Positions 36,920-45,508 of a DNA stretch of 64,000 nucleotides are shown piece by piece (the stretch's first letter is position 1; every line of letters starts with the position of its first letter). Under the pieces are notes generated by a model, which saw nothing but the letters and a program-made list of their open reading frames with translations, did not search any database and had not been told where the DNA came from. The DNA is from Microbacterium sp. SORGH_AS_0888 (lineage in GTDB: Bacteria > Actinomycetota > Actinomycetes > Actinomycetales > Microbacteriaceae). The position numbers were made by a program, and so were the translations under genes. The stretch lies in assembly GCF_030818905.1 (NCBI RefSeq), contig NZ_JAUTAZ010000001.1:3472001-3536000 (forward strand). The letters run 5' to 3'.

Positions 36920-38170
36920 TCACGCAGACCAGACGCGGACCACCTCGAGGGAGGGGGTCAGCAGCACCGCATCCCCTGCCGCGCCCACGCGCAGCGACCC
37001 CAGATCGGGTCGACCGAGCACGGACGCGGGCGTCGAGGTCACCGCCGCGACGGCCTGCGGGAGCGTCGTCCCCGCCGCCACCGCCAGGCGCAGCGCGGCA
37101 TCCTGCGTCAGGGTCGATCCGGCGATCGTGTCCCGACCCGCCAGCCGCGCGACGCCGCCCTCGACCAGGACATCGAGCGATCCCAGCCGGTAGGCGCCGT
37201 CGGGGGCGCCGGCGGCGGCCATCGCGTCGGTCACGAGCGCGATGCGGCCGGGCGCGGCATCCATCAGCATCCGCACCACGGCCGGATGCAGGTGCACGCC
37301 GTCGGCGATCGCCTCCAGCACGACGTCCGGGCGCGCGAGCGCCGCCCCCACGGGTCCGGGCAGCCGGTGGTGCAACGGCGGCATCGCGTTGAAGGCGTGC
37401 GTGAGCAGTCGGGCGCCGGCGTCGAAGGCGGCGGATGTCGCCTCCCACCCGGCGGCCGTGTGGCCGACGGCCGCGACGGCGCCGGCCGCGACGACCCGGC
37501 GCACCGCGTCGAGCCCGCCGGGCAGCTCCGGCGCGAGAGTCACCTGCCGGACGGTCCCCTCGCCCGCGGCGAGCAGCGTCTCGAGCGCTCCGGCCTCCGG
37601 GGTGCGCAGCAGCGCCGGGTCGTGGGCACCGCGATGCCCCGGATCGAGGAACGGGCCCTCCAGGTGCGAGCCGAGCACGTCGCCGCCCGTGAGCGCGGCG
37701 ACCTCGCGCACTCGCGCGGCGAGGACCTCGACCGGTGCCGTCACGAGCGAGATCACGGCCCGGGTCGTCCCGTGCGCCCGATGGAACGCGCGCGCTCCGC
37801 GGATCGCGGCGGCGCCGTCCTCGTGCGCGAAGCCCCCGCCGCCGTGCGTGTGCAGGTCGACGAACCCGGGGGTGAGCACCGCGCCGCGCCCGGCGACGGC
37901 GACGGCGTCGACGACCTCGGGCGGCGCTCCGGCGTCGGGACCGTGCGGAGGAGCGTCGGGATCGTGCGGAGGAGCGTCGGCCGCCCCCGCGTCGCGGTGC
38001 GGTGGCACGCTCGGCTCCGTCCTTCCCGCATGCGCGCGCCAGCCCTCGCCGGTTCCGCGCGCGGCGACGACCCCGTCGCGCAGCAGCACCCATGCATCCG
38101 GGCTCTCGTCGCCGTCGCTCACGAGCCGCACCCCGTGGACGAGGACGTCCCGAGCCGGTGCCGCGGTCAC
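36920..38170 (-). CDS. nagA: N-acetylglucosamine-6-phosphate deacetylase
   Basis: A 416-residue metal-dependent deacetylase that produces GlcN-6-P for NagB. Metal and catalytic motifs are visible: DLHTHGGGGFAHEDG, HLEGPFLDPGHRGAH, VGHTAAG and LVTDAMAAAG. An unusual His/Pro/Asp/Ala-rich insert (about residues 53-85, with PPHDPDAPPHGPDAGAPP) interrupts the N-terminal beta-sandwich. The GTG start overlaps the stop of the GH20 gene, so both are in one operon controlled from the GH20 promoter. Confidence 0.93.
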   Translation of the reverse strand: MTAAPARDVLVHGVRLVSDGDESPDAWVLLRDGVVAARGTGEGWRAHAGRTEPSVPPHRDAGAADAPPHDPDAPPHGPDAGAPPEVVDAVAVAGRGAVLTPGFVDLHTHGGGGFAHEDGAAAIRGARAFHRAHGTTRAVISLVTAPVEVLAARVREVAALTGGDVLGSHLEGPFLDPGHRGAHDPALLRTPEAGALETLLAAGEGTVRQVTLAPELPGGLDAVRRVVAAGAVAAVGHTAAGWEATSAAFDAGARLLTHAFNAMPPLHHRLPGPVGAALARPDVVLEAIADGVHLHPAVVRMLMDAAPGRIALVTDAMAAAGAPDGAYRLGSLDVLVEGGVARLAGRDTIAGSTLTQDAALRLAVAAGTTLPQAVAAVTSTPASVLGRPDLGSLRVGAAGDAVLLTPSLEVVRVWSA

Positions 38171-39576
38171 GACCCCGCCTCCGAGACGGCGCGGCCGCCC
38201 GCCGTGGCGCTGCGCGCCGACAGCGCTTCGACGCGCGCCGTGAAGCCGCGGACGTCGCGCTCCTCCGCGGGCGTCCACGCGATCTCCGCCGCCGCGTACA
38301 GCCGCGGCCAGAGCATCTGCTCGATGTCGCCCTCGGTGCGGATCGTCTCGGTCCACAGCGCCGCCTCGACGCCCAGGACGTCGGCCTCGCCGATGCCCTC
38401 GATGAGGGTTGCCGGATCCCAGTCGTAGGCGTCCGCGAGGCTCGTCGGGCCGTTCGCCCACACGAGTCCGAGGCGGCTGTCGGCGTCGGGCTTCATGTCC
38501 AGGTAGACGGCGTCGGCGGGGGAGAGGATGACGCGTCCGCCGGCGCGGACGAACGCGCGCGCCCGCTCGCCGGCGTCGTCGATGGGCGTACGGAACCCCC
38601 AGTACTGGCCGACCGTGCCGGGTGCCGCGACCCCTCCCGCCTCGTGCCACGCGATCGGGGTCTTGCCGAGGCGTCGCACCCGCTCGGTGACGCCCCGCAG
38701 ATACGCGGCGTACGCCTCGGGGCGGGTGCCGAGGGCCTCGTCGCCGCCGACGTGCACGTAGGGTCCGGGGGTGAGCGCGGCGAGCTCGCCGAACACGTCG
38801 TCCAGGAACGCCTCGACCGCGGGGTCGCCGATCCGCAACGACGAGAACCCGACGGCGAGCCCGGTGTACGGCACCCCTGTGACCGGCAGGCCCCCGCCGT
38901 AGGCGTCGACGGCGGCGCGCACCTCGTCCGTGACCACGGGCTCGGCCAGGAGCTCGGGATAGGCGAGACCGACCGCGTGCGTGTGTCCCGGGCCATCGAT
39001 CTCGGGGACGACCGTCACCTGCCGGGATGCCGCGTGCGCGAGGATCGCGCGGTAGTCCTCCGCCGTGTAGCAGCCGCCGGGGTCGCCCCCGATCGCTGAT
39101 CCGCTGGCGCGGGCGGCCAGGTCCGGTCGGCTCGTCATCGCGAGGCGCCAGCCCTGGTCGTCGCTCAGATGCAGGTGGAGCACGTTGAGCTTGCATGCGG
39201 CGATCGCGTCGATCACGCGGCAGACGACATCCACCCCGAAGAAGTGGCGCGCGACGTCGAGGAGGAGGCCGCGGTGCGAGAACCGCGGCGCGTCGTCGAT
39301 CTCGACGGCCGGCACGACCCACTCCTCGCCCTCGCGCCGGGCGAGCTGCGCCAGGGTGCGAGCGCCGTGTGCGAGCCCCGCCGCATCCACCCCCTCGATC
39401 GTGACCCCGCGCGCGTCGGACCGCAGCCGGTAGGACTCGGGCCGACCGCCCGACACCCGGCGCAGGACCGCCTCGGGAACGTCCGGTGACGACGCGGTGA
39501 CCGGCAGGCGAGCGGGGCCGCCGGAGAGGCGCCGCACCGCGCGGGGGAAAGGGACGAGCGGGAGGTCGCCGTTCAT
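38167..39576 (-). CDS. Beta-N-acetylhexosaminidase (GH20)
   Basis: A 469-residue glycosidase that cleaves terminal GlcNAc from chitooligosaccharides. The catalytic Asp-Glu pair is in YVHVGGDEALG near residue 275. The barrel start is FSHRGLLLDVARHFF. There is no signal peptide, so it acts in the cytosol on imported oligosaccharides. It is followed with overlap by nagA. TAGGGT (39584-39589, minus strand) lies seven bases before the ATG, a leaderless arrangement, and is embedded in the ROK operator. Confidence 0.92.
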   Translation of the reverse strand: MNGDLPLVPFPRAVRRLSGGPARLPVTASSPDVPEAVLRRVSGGRPESYRLRSDARGVTIEGVDAAGLAHGARTLAQLARREGEEWVVPAVEIDDAPRFSHRGLLLDVARHFFGVDVVCRVIDAIAACKLNVLHLHLSDDQGWRLAMTSRPDLAARASGSAIGGDPGGCYTAEDYRAILAHAASRQVTVVPEIDGPGHTHAVGLAYPELLAEPVVTDEVRAAVDAYGGGLPVTGVPYTGLAVGFSSLRIGDPAVEAFLDDVFGELAALTPGPYVHVGGDEALGTRPEAYAAYLRGVTERVRRLGKTPIAWHEAGGVAAPGTVGQYWGFRTPIDDAGERARAFVRAGGRVILSPADAVYLDMKPDADSRLGLVWANGPTSLADAYDWDPATLIEGIGEADVLGVEAALWTETIRTEGDIEQMLWPRLYAAAEIAWTPAEERDVRGFTARVEALSARSATAGGRAVSEAGS

Positions 39577-39594
39577 GTAAGGAACCCTAACAAA
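39577..39594. promoter_or_regulatory. ROK operator overlapping the GH20-nagA promoter
   Basis: GTAAGG-N4-CTAACAAA matches the site at 28019-28036 in all 14 fixed positions. It touches the GH20 start codon and contains that gene's -10 box, so it should repress the GH20-nagA operon. Confidence 0.65.
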
Positions 39595-39617
39595 CCGGGG
39601 TGTGCCGCCGCATCCGT

Positions 39618-39623
39618 TATGAT
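39618..39623 (+). promoter_or_regulatory. -10 box of glyA riboswitch transcript
   Basis: TATGAT lies seven bases before the aptamer, so transcription would start at the 5' edge of the riboswitch. Confidence 0.55.
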
Positions 39624-39630
39624 CGACGAG

Positions 39631-39702
39631 TCGCGACTGGCGTTGAGGTGGGCCACCACCGGGGAGCGACCGACAACGGCATTCGACCGCGCGCCTGGGC
39701 CG
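39631..39702 (+). ncRNA. ZTP (pfl-type) riboswitch controlling glyA
   Basis: The leader contains the conserved elements of the ZMP/ZTP aptamer in order: CGCGACTGGCG, a hairpin GTGGGCCAC, ACCGGGGAGCG, a linker, and CCGCGCGCCTGGGC forming the 3' pseudoknot side. It ends about 40 nt before the glyA ATG, leaving room for an expression platform near the CCAGGAGG site. ZTP accumulates when 10-formyl-THF is low, so the switch should raise SHMT and refill the C1-folate pool. In this window it ties glyA to purH, whose substrate is ZMP. Confidence 0.88.
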
Positions 39703-39743
39703 ATGTGGAACTCTCCCTGCAAGCCGCTGTCCAGGAGGCCGTC

Positions 39744-41018
39744 ATGACCGACCCGTATTTCACCGCCCCGCTCGCCGAGGTCGACCCGGAGATCGCCCAG
39801 GTCCTCGAGCGCGAGCTCGAACGTCAGCGCGGGTATCTCGAGATGATCGCGTCCGAGAACTTCGTCCCCGTCTCCGTGCTGCAGTCCCAGGGCTCCGTGC
39901 TCACCAACAAGTACGCCGAGGGCTACCCCGGCAAGCGCTACTACGGCGGCTGCGAAGAGGTCGACGTCGCCGAGGAGCTCGCCATCGAGCGTGCCAAGTC
40001 GCTGTTCGGCGCGGCCTACGCCAACGTCCAGCCGCACTCCGGCGCGACGGCCAACGCCGCCGTCATGCACGCGCTGGCGCGACCGGGCGACACGCTGCTG
40101 GGGCTCTCGCTCGACCACGGCGGCCACCTCACGCACGGCATGAAGATCAACTTCTCCGGCCGGCTCTACGACATCGTCGCCTACGGCGTGGATGCCGAGA
40201 CCAGCCTGATCGACATGGACGAGGTCGCCCGACTCGCCCGCGAGCACAAGCCCAAGGTGATCGTCGCGGGGTGGTCGGCCTACCCGCGTCAGCTCGACTT
40301 CGCACGTTTCCGTGAGATCGCCGACGAGGTCGGTGCCTACCTGTGGGTCGACATGGCGCACTTCGCCGGCCTCGTCGCCGCGGGCGTGCACCCCAACCCC
40401 ATGCCCTACGCGCACGTGGTCTCCTCGACCGTGCACAAGACGATCGGCGGCCCGCGCTCCGGCTTCATCCTGACCGACGACGCCGACCTGGCGAAGAAGA
40501 TCAACACGGCCGTGTTCCCGGGGCAGCAGGGCGGTCCGCTCATGCACGTGATCGCCGCCAAGGCGACCGCGTTCAAGCTCGCGGCCACCCCCGAGTTCCG
40601 GGATCGGCAGGAGCGCACGCTCCGCGGTGCCCGCATCCTCGCCGACCGGCTGCAGCAGGAGGACGTCGCCGCGGCCGGGATCTCGGTGCGCTCGGGGGGC
40701 ACCGACGTCCACCTCGTGCTGGTGGACCTGCGCAACGCCGCGATCGACGGCCGTCAGGCGGAGGATCTGCTGCACGAGATCCACATCACGGTCAACCGCA
40801 ACTCGGTTCCCAACGACCCGCGGCCGCCGATGACGACCTCGGGTCTGCGCATCGGCACCCCCGCGCTCGCGACGCGCGGCTTCGGCGACGCCGAGTTCAC
40901 CGAGGTGGCGGATGTGATCGCCCGCGCGCTGCTGCCGGATGCGGACGTGACCGCGCTCCGCACCCGCGTCGCCGCCCTGACGGCCGCCTTCCCGCTGTAC
41001 CCCTCCCTGCAGCAGTAG
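39744..41018 (+). CDS. glyA: Serine hydroxymethyltransferase
   Basis: PLP enzyme that turns serine and THF into glycine and 5,10-methylene-THF. The 424-residue protein shows [10 protein letters not shown] near residue 30, YYGGCEEVD, and the PLP-lysine motif [13 protein letters not shown]. The ATG has CCAGGAGG upstream, downstream of the ZTP riboswitch. folD follows after a C-rich tract and a palindromic repeat but has its own promoter. Confidence 0.97.
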   Translation: MTDPYFTAPLAEVDPEIAQVLERELERQRGYLEMIASENFVPVSVLQSQGSVLTNKYAEGYPGKRYYGGCEEVDVAEELAIERAKSLFGAAYANVQPHSGATANAAVMHALARPGDTLLGLSLDHGGHLTHGMKINFSGRLYDIVAYGVDAETSLIDMDEVARLAREHKPKVIVAGWSAYPRQLDFARFREIADEVGAYLWVDMAHFAGLVAAGVHPNPMPYAHVVSSTVHKTIGGPRSGFILTDDADLAKKINTAVFPGQQGGPLMHVIAAKATAFKLAATPEFRDRQERTLRGARILADRLQQEDVAAAGISVRSGGTDVHLVLVDLRNAAIDGRQAEDLLHEIHITVNRNSVPNDPRPPMTTSGLRIGTPALATRGFGDAEFTEVADVIARALLPDADVTALRTRVAALTAAFPLYPSLQQ

Positions 41019-41066
41019 CCCCCCGCCCCCGCCCCCCCGCCCCCGCCCCCCGCCCGCCCCCCGCTC
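41019..41066. repeat. C-rich low-complexity tract
   Basis: Almost only runs of C broken by single G, right after the glyA stop. On the other strand it is G-rich with several runs of four or more G. Prone to slippage and to sequencing error. Confidence 0.8.
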
Positions 41067-41070
41067 TTGA

Positions 41071-41143
41071 CCGCGAGACCAGTCCGCGGCGCCGAGACCG
41101 GTGGTTTTCTCGCCGGTCTCGGCGGGCGGGACTGGTCTCGCGG
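41071..41143. repeat. 73-bp palindromic intergenic repeat, copy 2
   Basis: Same element as at 6065 with identical outer arms. The inner stem is CGCCGAGACCGGTGG versus its near-complement around a TTTTCT-containing loop. Located between glyA and folD. Confidence 0.9.
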
Positions 41144-41182
41144 GGAGTCGGGCGGGGAGCGGCGGGCGGGGAGCGGAGGGGG

Positions 41183-41211
41183 TTGCGTGGGGGGATACCT
41201 ATGGGCATAGT
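41183..41211 (+). promoter_or_regulatory. folD promoter
   Basis: -35 TTGCGT and -10 CATAGT are separated by 17 bp. Transcription would start near 41218, with AAGAGGAGAA as ribosome binding site before the ATG. Confidence 0.5.
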
Positions 41212-41240
41212 GATGTGAAGGACTCGAAGAGGAGAATCGG

Positions 41241-42122
41241 ATGACGGCGATCAAACTGGACGGCGTGGCCACCGCAGCCGCGATCAAGGCGGAGCTCACC
41301 GAGCGTGTCGCGGCGCTCAAGGCCCGCGGAGTGACGCCCGGGATCGCGACCGTGCTCGTGGGTGCGGACCCCGCATCCCAGCTCTACGTGGGGATGAAGC
41401 ACAAGCAGTCCGAGGCGATCGGCATGAACTCGATCCAGCGCGAGCTGCCCGCCGATGCGACGCAGGAACAGGTCGAGGCGCTCATCGACGAGCTCAACGC
41501 CGACCCGGCGTGCCACGGCTACATCGTCCAGCTGCCGCTGCCGAAGCACCTCGACACGGACGCGATCCTCGAACGCATCGACCCGGACAAGGATGCCGAC
41601 GGCCTCCACCCGACCAACCTCGGCCGGCTGGTGCTCAACGTGAACACCCCCATCACCTCGCCGCTGCCGTGCACGCCGCGCGGGGTGATCGAGCTGCTCA
41701 CCCGCAACGGCTACGACCTCGCGGGCAAGCACGTCGTCGTCGTGGGTCGCGGCGTGACGATCGGGCGTTCGATCGGGCTGCTGCTCACGCGCCGCGACAT
41801 CAACGCGACGGTCACCCTGACCCACACCGGCACCGTCGACCTCCCGAGCTACCTGCGCCAGGGCGATGTGATCGTCGCCGCGGCGGGGGTCGCGCACCTC
41901 GTGACCGCGGCCGATGTGAAGCCCGGCGCCGCCGTCCTCGACGTCGGCGTCACCCGCAAGGACGACCCGGAGACCGGCAAGTCGAAGGTCTACGGCGACG
42001 TCGCCCCGGATGTCGCCGATGTCGCCGGCTGGCTCTCGCCCAACCCCGGCGGCGTCGGGCCCATGACGGTGGCGCTGCTCATGACGAACGTCGTCGAGGC
42101 CGCCGAGCGCGCCGCATCCTGA
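41241..42122 (+). CDS. folD: Methylene-THF dehydrogenase / methenyl-THF cyclohydrolase
   Basis: Bifunctional 293-residue enzyme interconverting 5,10-methylene-, 5,10-methenyl- and 10-formyl-THF with NADP. Signatures are the catalytic [34 protein letters not shown], the Rossmann segment [12 protein letters not shown] (the consensus Gly-Arg-Ser is kept; a more usual Ser-Xxx-Ile-Val is replaced by GVTIG) and NPGGVGPMT. It follows glyA, completing the C1-folate supply that purN and purH use. Confidence 0.96.
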   Translation: MTAIKLDGVATAAAIKAELTERVAALKARGVTPGIATVLVGADPASQLYVGMKHKQSEAIGMNSIQRELPADATQEQVEALIDELNADPACHGYIVQLPLPKHLDTDAILERIDPDKDADGLHPTNLGRLVLNVNTPITSPLPCTPRGVIELLTRNGYDLAGKHVVVVGRGVTIGRSIGLLLTRRDINATVTLTHTGTVDLPSYLRQGDVIVAAAGVAHLVTAADVKPGAAVLDVGVTRKDDPETGKSKVYGDVAPDVADVAGWLSPNPGGVGPMTVALLMTNVVEAAERAAS

Positions 42123-42134
42123 TCCGTCATCAGA

Positions 42135-42207
42135 CCGCGAGACCAGTCCTGCGCGCCGAGACCGGCGAGAAAACCACCGGTCTCGGCGCCGCGGACTGGT
42201 CTCGCGG
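42135..42207. repeat. 73-bp palindromic intergenic repeat, copy 3
   Basis: Same element as at 6065 and 41071. It exactly fills the space between two convergent genes: it starts 13 nt after the folD stop and its last base touches the stop codon of the LLM monooxygenase gene. Confidence 0.9.
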
Positions 42208-43548
42208 TCAGGAGGGGCGGAAGCGCGGTGCGCCGGCGGGGAACCCGAGGCGCTCGCGCAGCGTGAGCGCGCGATCCGTCTCGCGGGGGCGTGCGCCCAT
42301 GCGCACCAGCTCGGGCAGGACGAGGTCGATGAACTCGCGGTAGGCGCCGTCGTCGCCGAACGTGGGTTCGAGCATGTATCCGTCGATGTCGCTGAACTCC
42401 GCCGTCTCGACGAGCTCCTCGGCCACCTCCCGCGGGGAGCCGGTCACGACGAAGCCGCGTTCCTGCACCCGGAAGGCCTCGAGGACGTCTCGCACGGTCT
42501 CCACACCGGACACCGTGCGGTAACGATCGAGCGGCGTCCGGCCCTGATCCGTGCCCGCGACGTCCTCGATGCGCATCGCCGGGTCGAGGCCGCGCAGGTC
42601 GATCCCCGTGAAGCCGGCGAACAGCACGGCGGCGTCGTCCATCGAGAACAGCTCCTCCAGCTCGCGTCGCTTGCGGTGGGCCTCCTCGCTCGTGGGCGCG
42701 ACCGTCACGGTGACGCCGCTCAGCAGGCGCATGTCGTGCGGGTCGCGGCCTGCCGCGGCGACGCGGGCTCGGATGTCGCGGGATGCGGTGAGCGCCTGCT
42801 CCTTGTTCTGGCCCTGGATGAACATCGCCTCGGCGTTGCGCGCGCCGAAGTCGCGCCCGCGTCCCGAGGCGCCGGCCTGGAAGAGCACCGGGGTGCGCTG
42901 CGGTCCCGGCGGCACCTTGAACAGTCCGTGGCTGGAGAAGTGGGTCCCGCGGTAGGCGATCTCGTGCACGCGGGACGGATCGATCAGCATGTCGGCCTCG
43001 CGGTCGCGGACCACCGCGCCGTCGTCCCACCCGTCCTCCCACAGGGTGCGGCAGAGGTCCACGAACTCGTCCGCGATGTCGTAACGCCGATCGTGGTCGG
43101 CATGCGTGATGCCGAACAGGCCCTCCGTGACCTGGGCGGTGCTGCCGGTGACGATGTTCCAGCCGATGTGCCCGTTCGTGAACTGGTCGAGCGTGGCGAA
43201 GCGTCGCGCCGTGGGGAACGGCTGCTCGAGCGACGTGGACGAGGTGACCACGATGCCGAGCCCCGGCGCGGCCTGGGAGGCGGCGCTCACCAGCAGCATC
43301 GGGTCGTAGCCGGGGAAGAGGATGCCGTGCGTCATCACCTCCTCGGGCACGACCCCGTCGACGATCGGATAGCCGTAGCTGTCGGCGAAGAAGAGGAAGT
43401 CGAAGCCCGCGTCGTCCAGTGTGCGGGCGAGCCCGGTCCAGTAGGACACCTGGTCGTAGCGGTACGCCCGACCGGCGGGGTGACGCCAGGTCGGCACCCC
43501 GTTGGAGGGGGTGAGGATCTCGAAGACGCCGAGGCGGAGCGTGGTCAT
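42208..43548 (-). CDS. LLM-class flavin monooxygenase (NtaA/DszA type), first
   Basis: A 446-residue FMNH2-dependent monooxygenase of the bacterial luciferase-like superfamily. NtaA/SnaA/DszA features are the start LRLGVFEILTPSNGVPTWRH, LARTLDDAGFDFLFFADSYG, then DQFTNGHIGWNIVTG. Such enzymes oxidise C-N or C-S bonds in xenobiotics, chelators or sulfones using reduced flavin from a separate reductase. The Met used follows GGGAGACC. A LacI-type operator lies 87 nt upstream, identical to one in front of the ABC operon and SDR gene, so it is probably part of that regulon. Confidence 0.87.
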   Translation of the reverse strand: MTTLRLGVFEILTPSNGVPTWRHPAGRAYRYDQVSYWTGLARTLDDAGFDFLFFADSYGYPIVDGVVPEEVMTHGILFPGYDPMLLVSAASQAAPGLGIVVTSSTSLEQPFPTARRFATLDQFTNGHIGWNIVTGSTAQVTEGLFGITHADHDRRYDIADEFVDLCRTLWEDGWDDGAVVRDREADMLIDPSRVHEIAYRGTHFSSHGLFKVPPGPQRTPVLFQAGASGRGRDFGARNAEAMFIQGQNKEQALTASRDIRARVAAAGRDPHDMRLLSGVTVTVAPTSEEAHRKRRELEELFSMDDAAVLFAGFTGIDLRGLDPAMRIEDVAGTDQGRTPLDRYRTVSGVETVRDVLEAFRVQERGFVVTGSPREVAEELVETAEFSDIDGYMLEPTFGDDGAYREFIDLVLPELVRMGARPRETDRALTLRERLGFPAGAPRFRPS

Positions 43549-43634
43549 GTCGGTCTCCCGGTCGTGGTGGCGGGTCACGTGAGGTCGTGACGTCTCCAGC
43601 CTGGAGGGAGATCGGTCGAGAGCCCAGCGTTCTC

Positions 43635-43646
43635 TAAATCGTTTTA
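43635..43646. promoter_or_regulatory. LacI-type operator upstream of LLM monooxygenase
   Basis: TAAATCGTTTTA, a CG-centred near-palindrome (TAAANCGNTTTA), within TCTAAATCGTTTTA. The same 14 bases occur at 48619-48632. Confidence 0.65.
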
Positions 43647-43660
43647 CACAAAAGTAACCG

Positions 43661-44701
43661 TCAGCCGCCGGCGACCGTGTCGGCGTCGCGTCTGGTCGTG
43701 CCGCGTTCGATCAACTCGACGGGGAACACCCGCACCTCCGGCGCCGCACCGTCCACGATCATCTCGAGAAGCATCGTGACGGCGTACGTCGCCATGCCTT
43801 CCGCGTCCTGCCGCACGGTCGTGAGGGACGGGGAGACGCGGGAGGACCAGCTGATGTCGTCGAACCCGCAGACCAGCAGGTCGTCCGGAATGGCGCGGCC
43901 GAGATCGATCGCCTCGAAGATGGCCCCGATCGCCTGGTTGTCCGTGCACGCGAAGAGCGCGTCCACGTCGGGGTGCCGCTCGATGAGGCGACGAACGCCC
44001 TCGCGCCCGCCCTCGAACGAGTACTCCGCGCTCTCGCGGTGGATGTGTCGGGCCTCCACCCCGTGCGCCCGCAGGCCCTCGAGGAAGCCGGACCGTCGCT
44101 GCACGGCGGTCGTGAGCCGCGACGGCCCCTCGAGCAGGCCGAACACCGTCCCGCCGGCCGCGACGAGGTGCTCGGCGGCCCGGCGGGCGCCGCCCTCGTT
44201 GTCGGAGTACGCGCCGCCGATGCCGGGCACATCGAACACCTCGTCGCAGGCGACCACCGGGACCCCCGACTCGACGAGCGGGCGCAGGGCGCTCGCGTCG
44301 GGCCGGGTCGAGAAGAGCATGACGCCGTCGACCCGGCTCGCCAGCCGGGCGAGCGCGGTCGACTCGCGCCGCGGATCGAAGTCGGTGTTCGTCAACGCCA
44401 CCTGGAACTCGGCCTGCCCGGCCAGGCGCTCCACGGTGCTGATCATGCCGCCCCAGAACGGATTGGTGACATCCGGGACCACGAGCCCGATCGTGTTCCT
44501 GAGCCCCGTGCGCAGGCTGCGCGCCGCCTCGTTGCGCCGGTAGCCCAGCTCCTTCGCCGACCGGAGCACGCGGGCGATGCTCGCGTCGCTGACCTTGCGC
44601 GATCCGGTGAGCGCGTTGCTCGCCGTCGCGATGCTCACCCGGGCGTGCTCGGCGACATCCCGGAGCGTCACGGCTCCGCGGCCCTGCTGCGATGTACGCA
44701 T
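43661..44701 (-). CDS. LacI-family transcriptional repressor
   Basis: A 346-residue regulator with an N-terminal LacI HTH (VTLRDVAEHARVSIATASNA) and hinge helix followed by a periplasmic-binding-like effector domain (IGLVVPDVTNPFWGGMI). It lies 12 nt after the permease gene of the ABC operon and is likely its last member. The CG-centred operators at 43635 and 48621 are the expected targets, giving autoregulated control of the LLM gene, the ABC operon and the SDR gene. The effector is unknown. Confidence 0.92.
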   Translation of the reverse strand: MRTSQQGRGAVTLRDVAEHARVSIATASNALTGSRKVSDASIARVLRSAKELGYRRNEAARSLRTGLRNTIGLVVPDVTNPFWGGMISTVERLAGQAEFQVALTNTDFDPRRESTALARLASRVDGVMLFSTRPDASALRPLVESGVPVVACDEVFDVPGIGGAYSDNEGGARRAAEHLVAAGGTVFGLLEGPSRLTTAVQRRSGFLEGLRAHGVEARHIHRESAEYSFEGGREGVRRLIERHPDVDALFACTDNQAIGAIFEAIDLGRAIPDDLLVCGFDDISWSSRVSPSLTTVRQDAEGMATYAVTMLLEMIVDGAAPEVRVFPVELIERGTTRRDADTVAGG

Positions 44702-44713
44702 ATGTCGCACACG

Positions 44714-45508
44714 CTACCAGCGCACGATCAGCCGCTCCAGAAGGCCGACCAGGCCCATGAGACAGAGCGTCGTCAGAGCGGAGAAGAGGATCGCCGCCCA
44801 CATCTGCGGCAGGTTGAGGTATGTCGTCGCGGTCACGATCACCGCCCCCAATCCCTTGCTGGACCCGCTGAACTCCGACACGACCGCGCCCACCATGGCG
44901 GCGGTGATGGCCAGCCGCGCGCCGGCGAACAGATAGGGCAGGCTCGAGGGCACCCGCAGGCGGAAGAAGATCTCCCGGCGACTGGCCGCCATCGCGTCGA
45001 AGACCTCCAGTGCCTGGGGATCGACCGCCCGCAGCCCGGCGATCGCGTTGATCAGCATGGGGAAGAAGGCGCTGAGGGCTGCGACGATGATCCGCGGCGT
45101 CTCGTTGAACCCGAAGGCGACCACGAGCGCCGGGGCGATCGCGACGATCGGGGTGACGTTCAGGAGGAGCGCGACGGGCATGATCGCCGCGCGAAGGAAC
45201 CGGAAGTGCACGACGGCCGCCCCGAGGGCGAGCGCGACCACGACGCCGAAGAGGAGTCCGAGCAACGCGGACTGCAGCGTGACGCCGAGGTTCGACAGGT
45301 AGAACGGCGGACGCCGCGCGATGTCGGCCAGGATGTCCTGGATCGGCGGGAGGACGCTCTTGAAGACGCTCGCCGTCCACTGCCACAGCACGGCGAGCAC
45401 GGCGAACAGCACGAGCGGGGCGAGGACCGTCAGCAGCCAGCCGCCCGTGCGTGCCGAGATCGACGCACGACGACGAGGAGTGCCGCGCAGGGCCGTGTCG
45501 GCGTTCAT
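44714..45508 (-). CDS. NitT/TauT-type ABC importer permease
   Basis: A 264-residue permease with about six helices and the EAA loop LEVFDAMAASRREIFFRLRV. It overlaps the ATPase gene by ATGA. The only permease in this system, so it would act as a homodimer, unlike the two-permease system at 17-19 kb. Confidence 0.9.
   Translation of the reverse strand: MNADTALRGTPRRRASISARTGGWLLTVLAPLVLFAVLAVLWQWTASVFKSVLPPIQDILADIARRPPFYLSNLGVTLQSALLGLLFGVVVALALGAAVVHFRFLRAAIMPVALLLNVTPIVAIAPALVVAFGFNETPRIIVAALSAFFPMLINAIAGLRAVDPQALEVFDAMAASRREIFFRLRVPSSLPYLFAGARLAITAAMVGAVVSEFSGSSKGLGAVIVTATTYLNLPQMWAAILFSALTTLCLMGLVGLLERLIVRW

Noticed and set aside
41019..41066. C-rich tract as a regulatory or structured element
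   Set aside because: Low-complexity slippage is the simplest explanation, and the folD promoter lies downstream of it. A G-quadruplex on the other strand is possible but unsupported.
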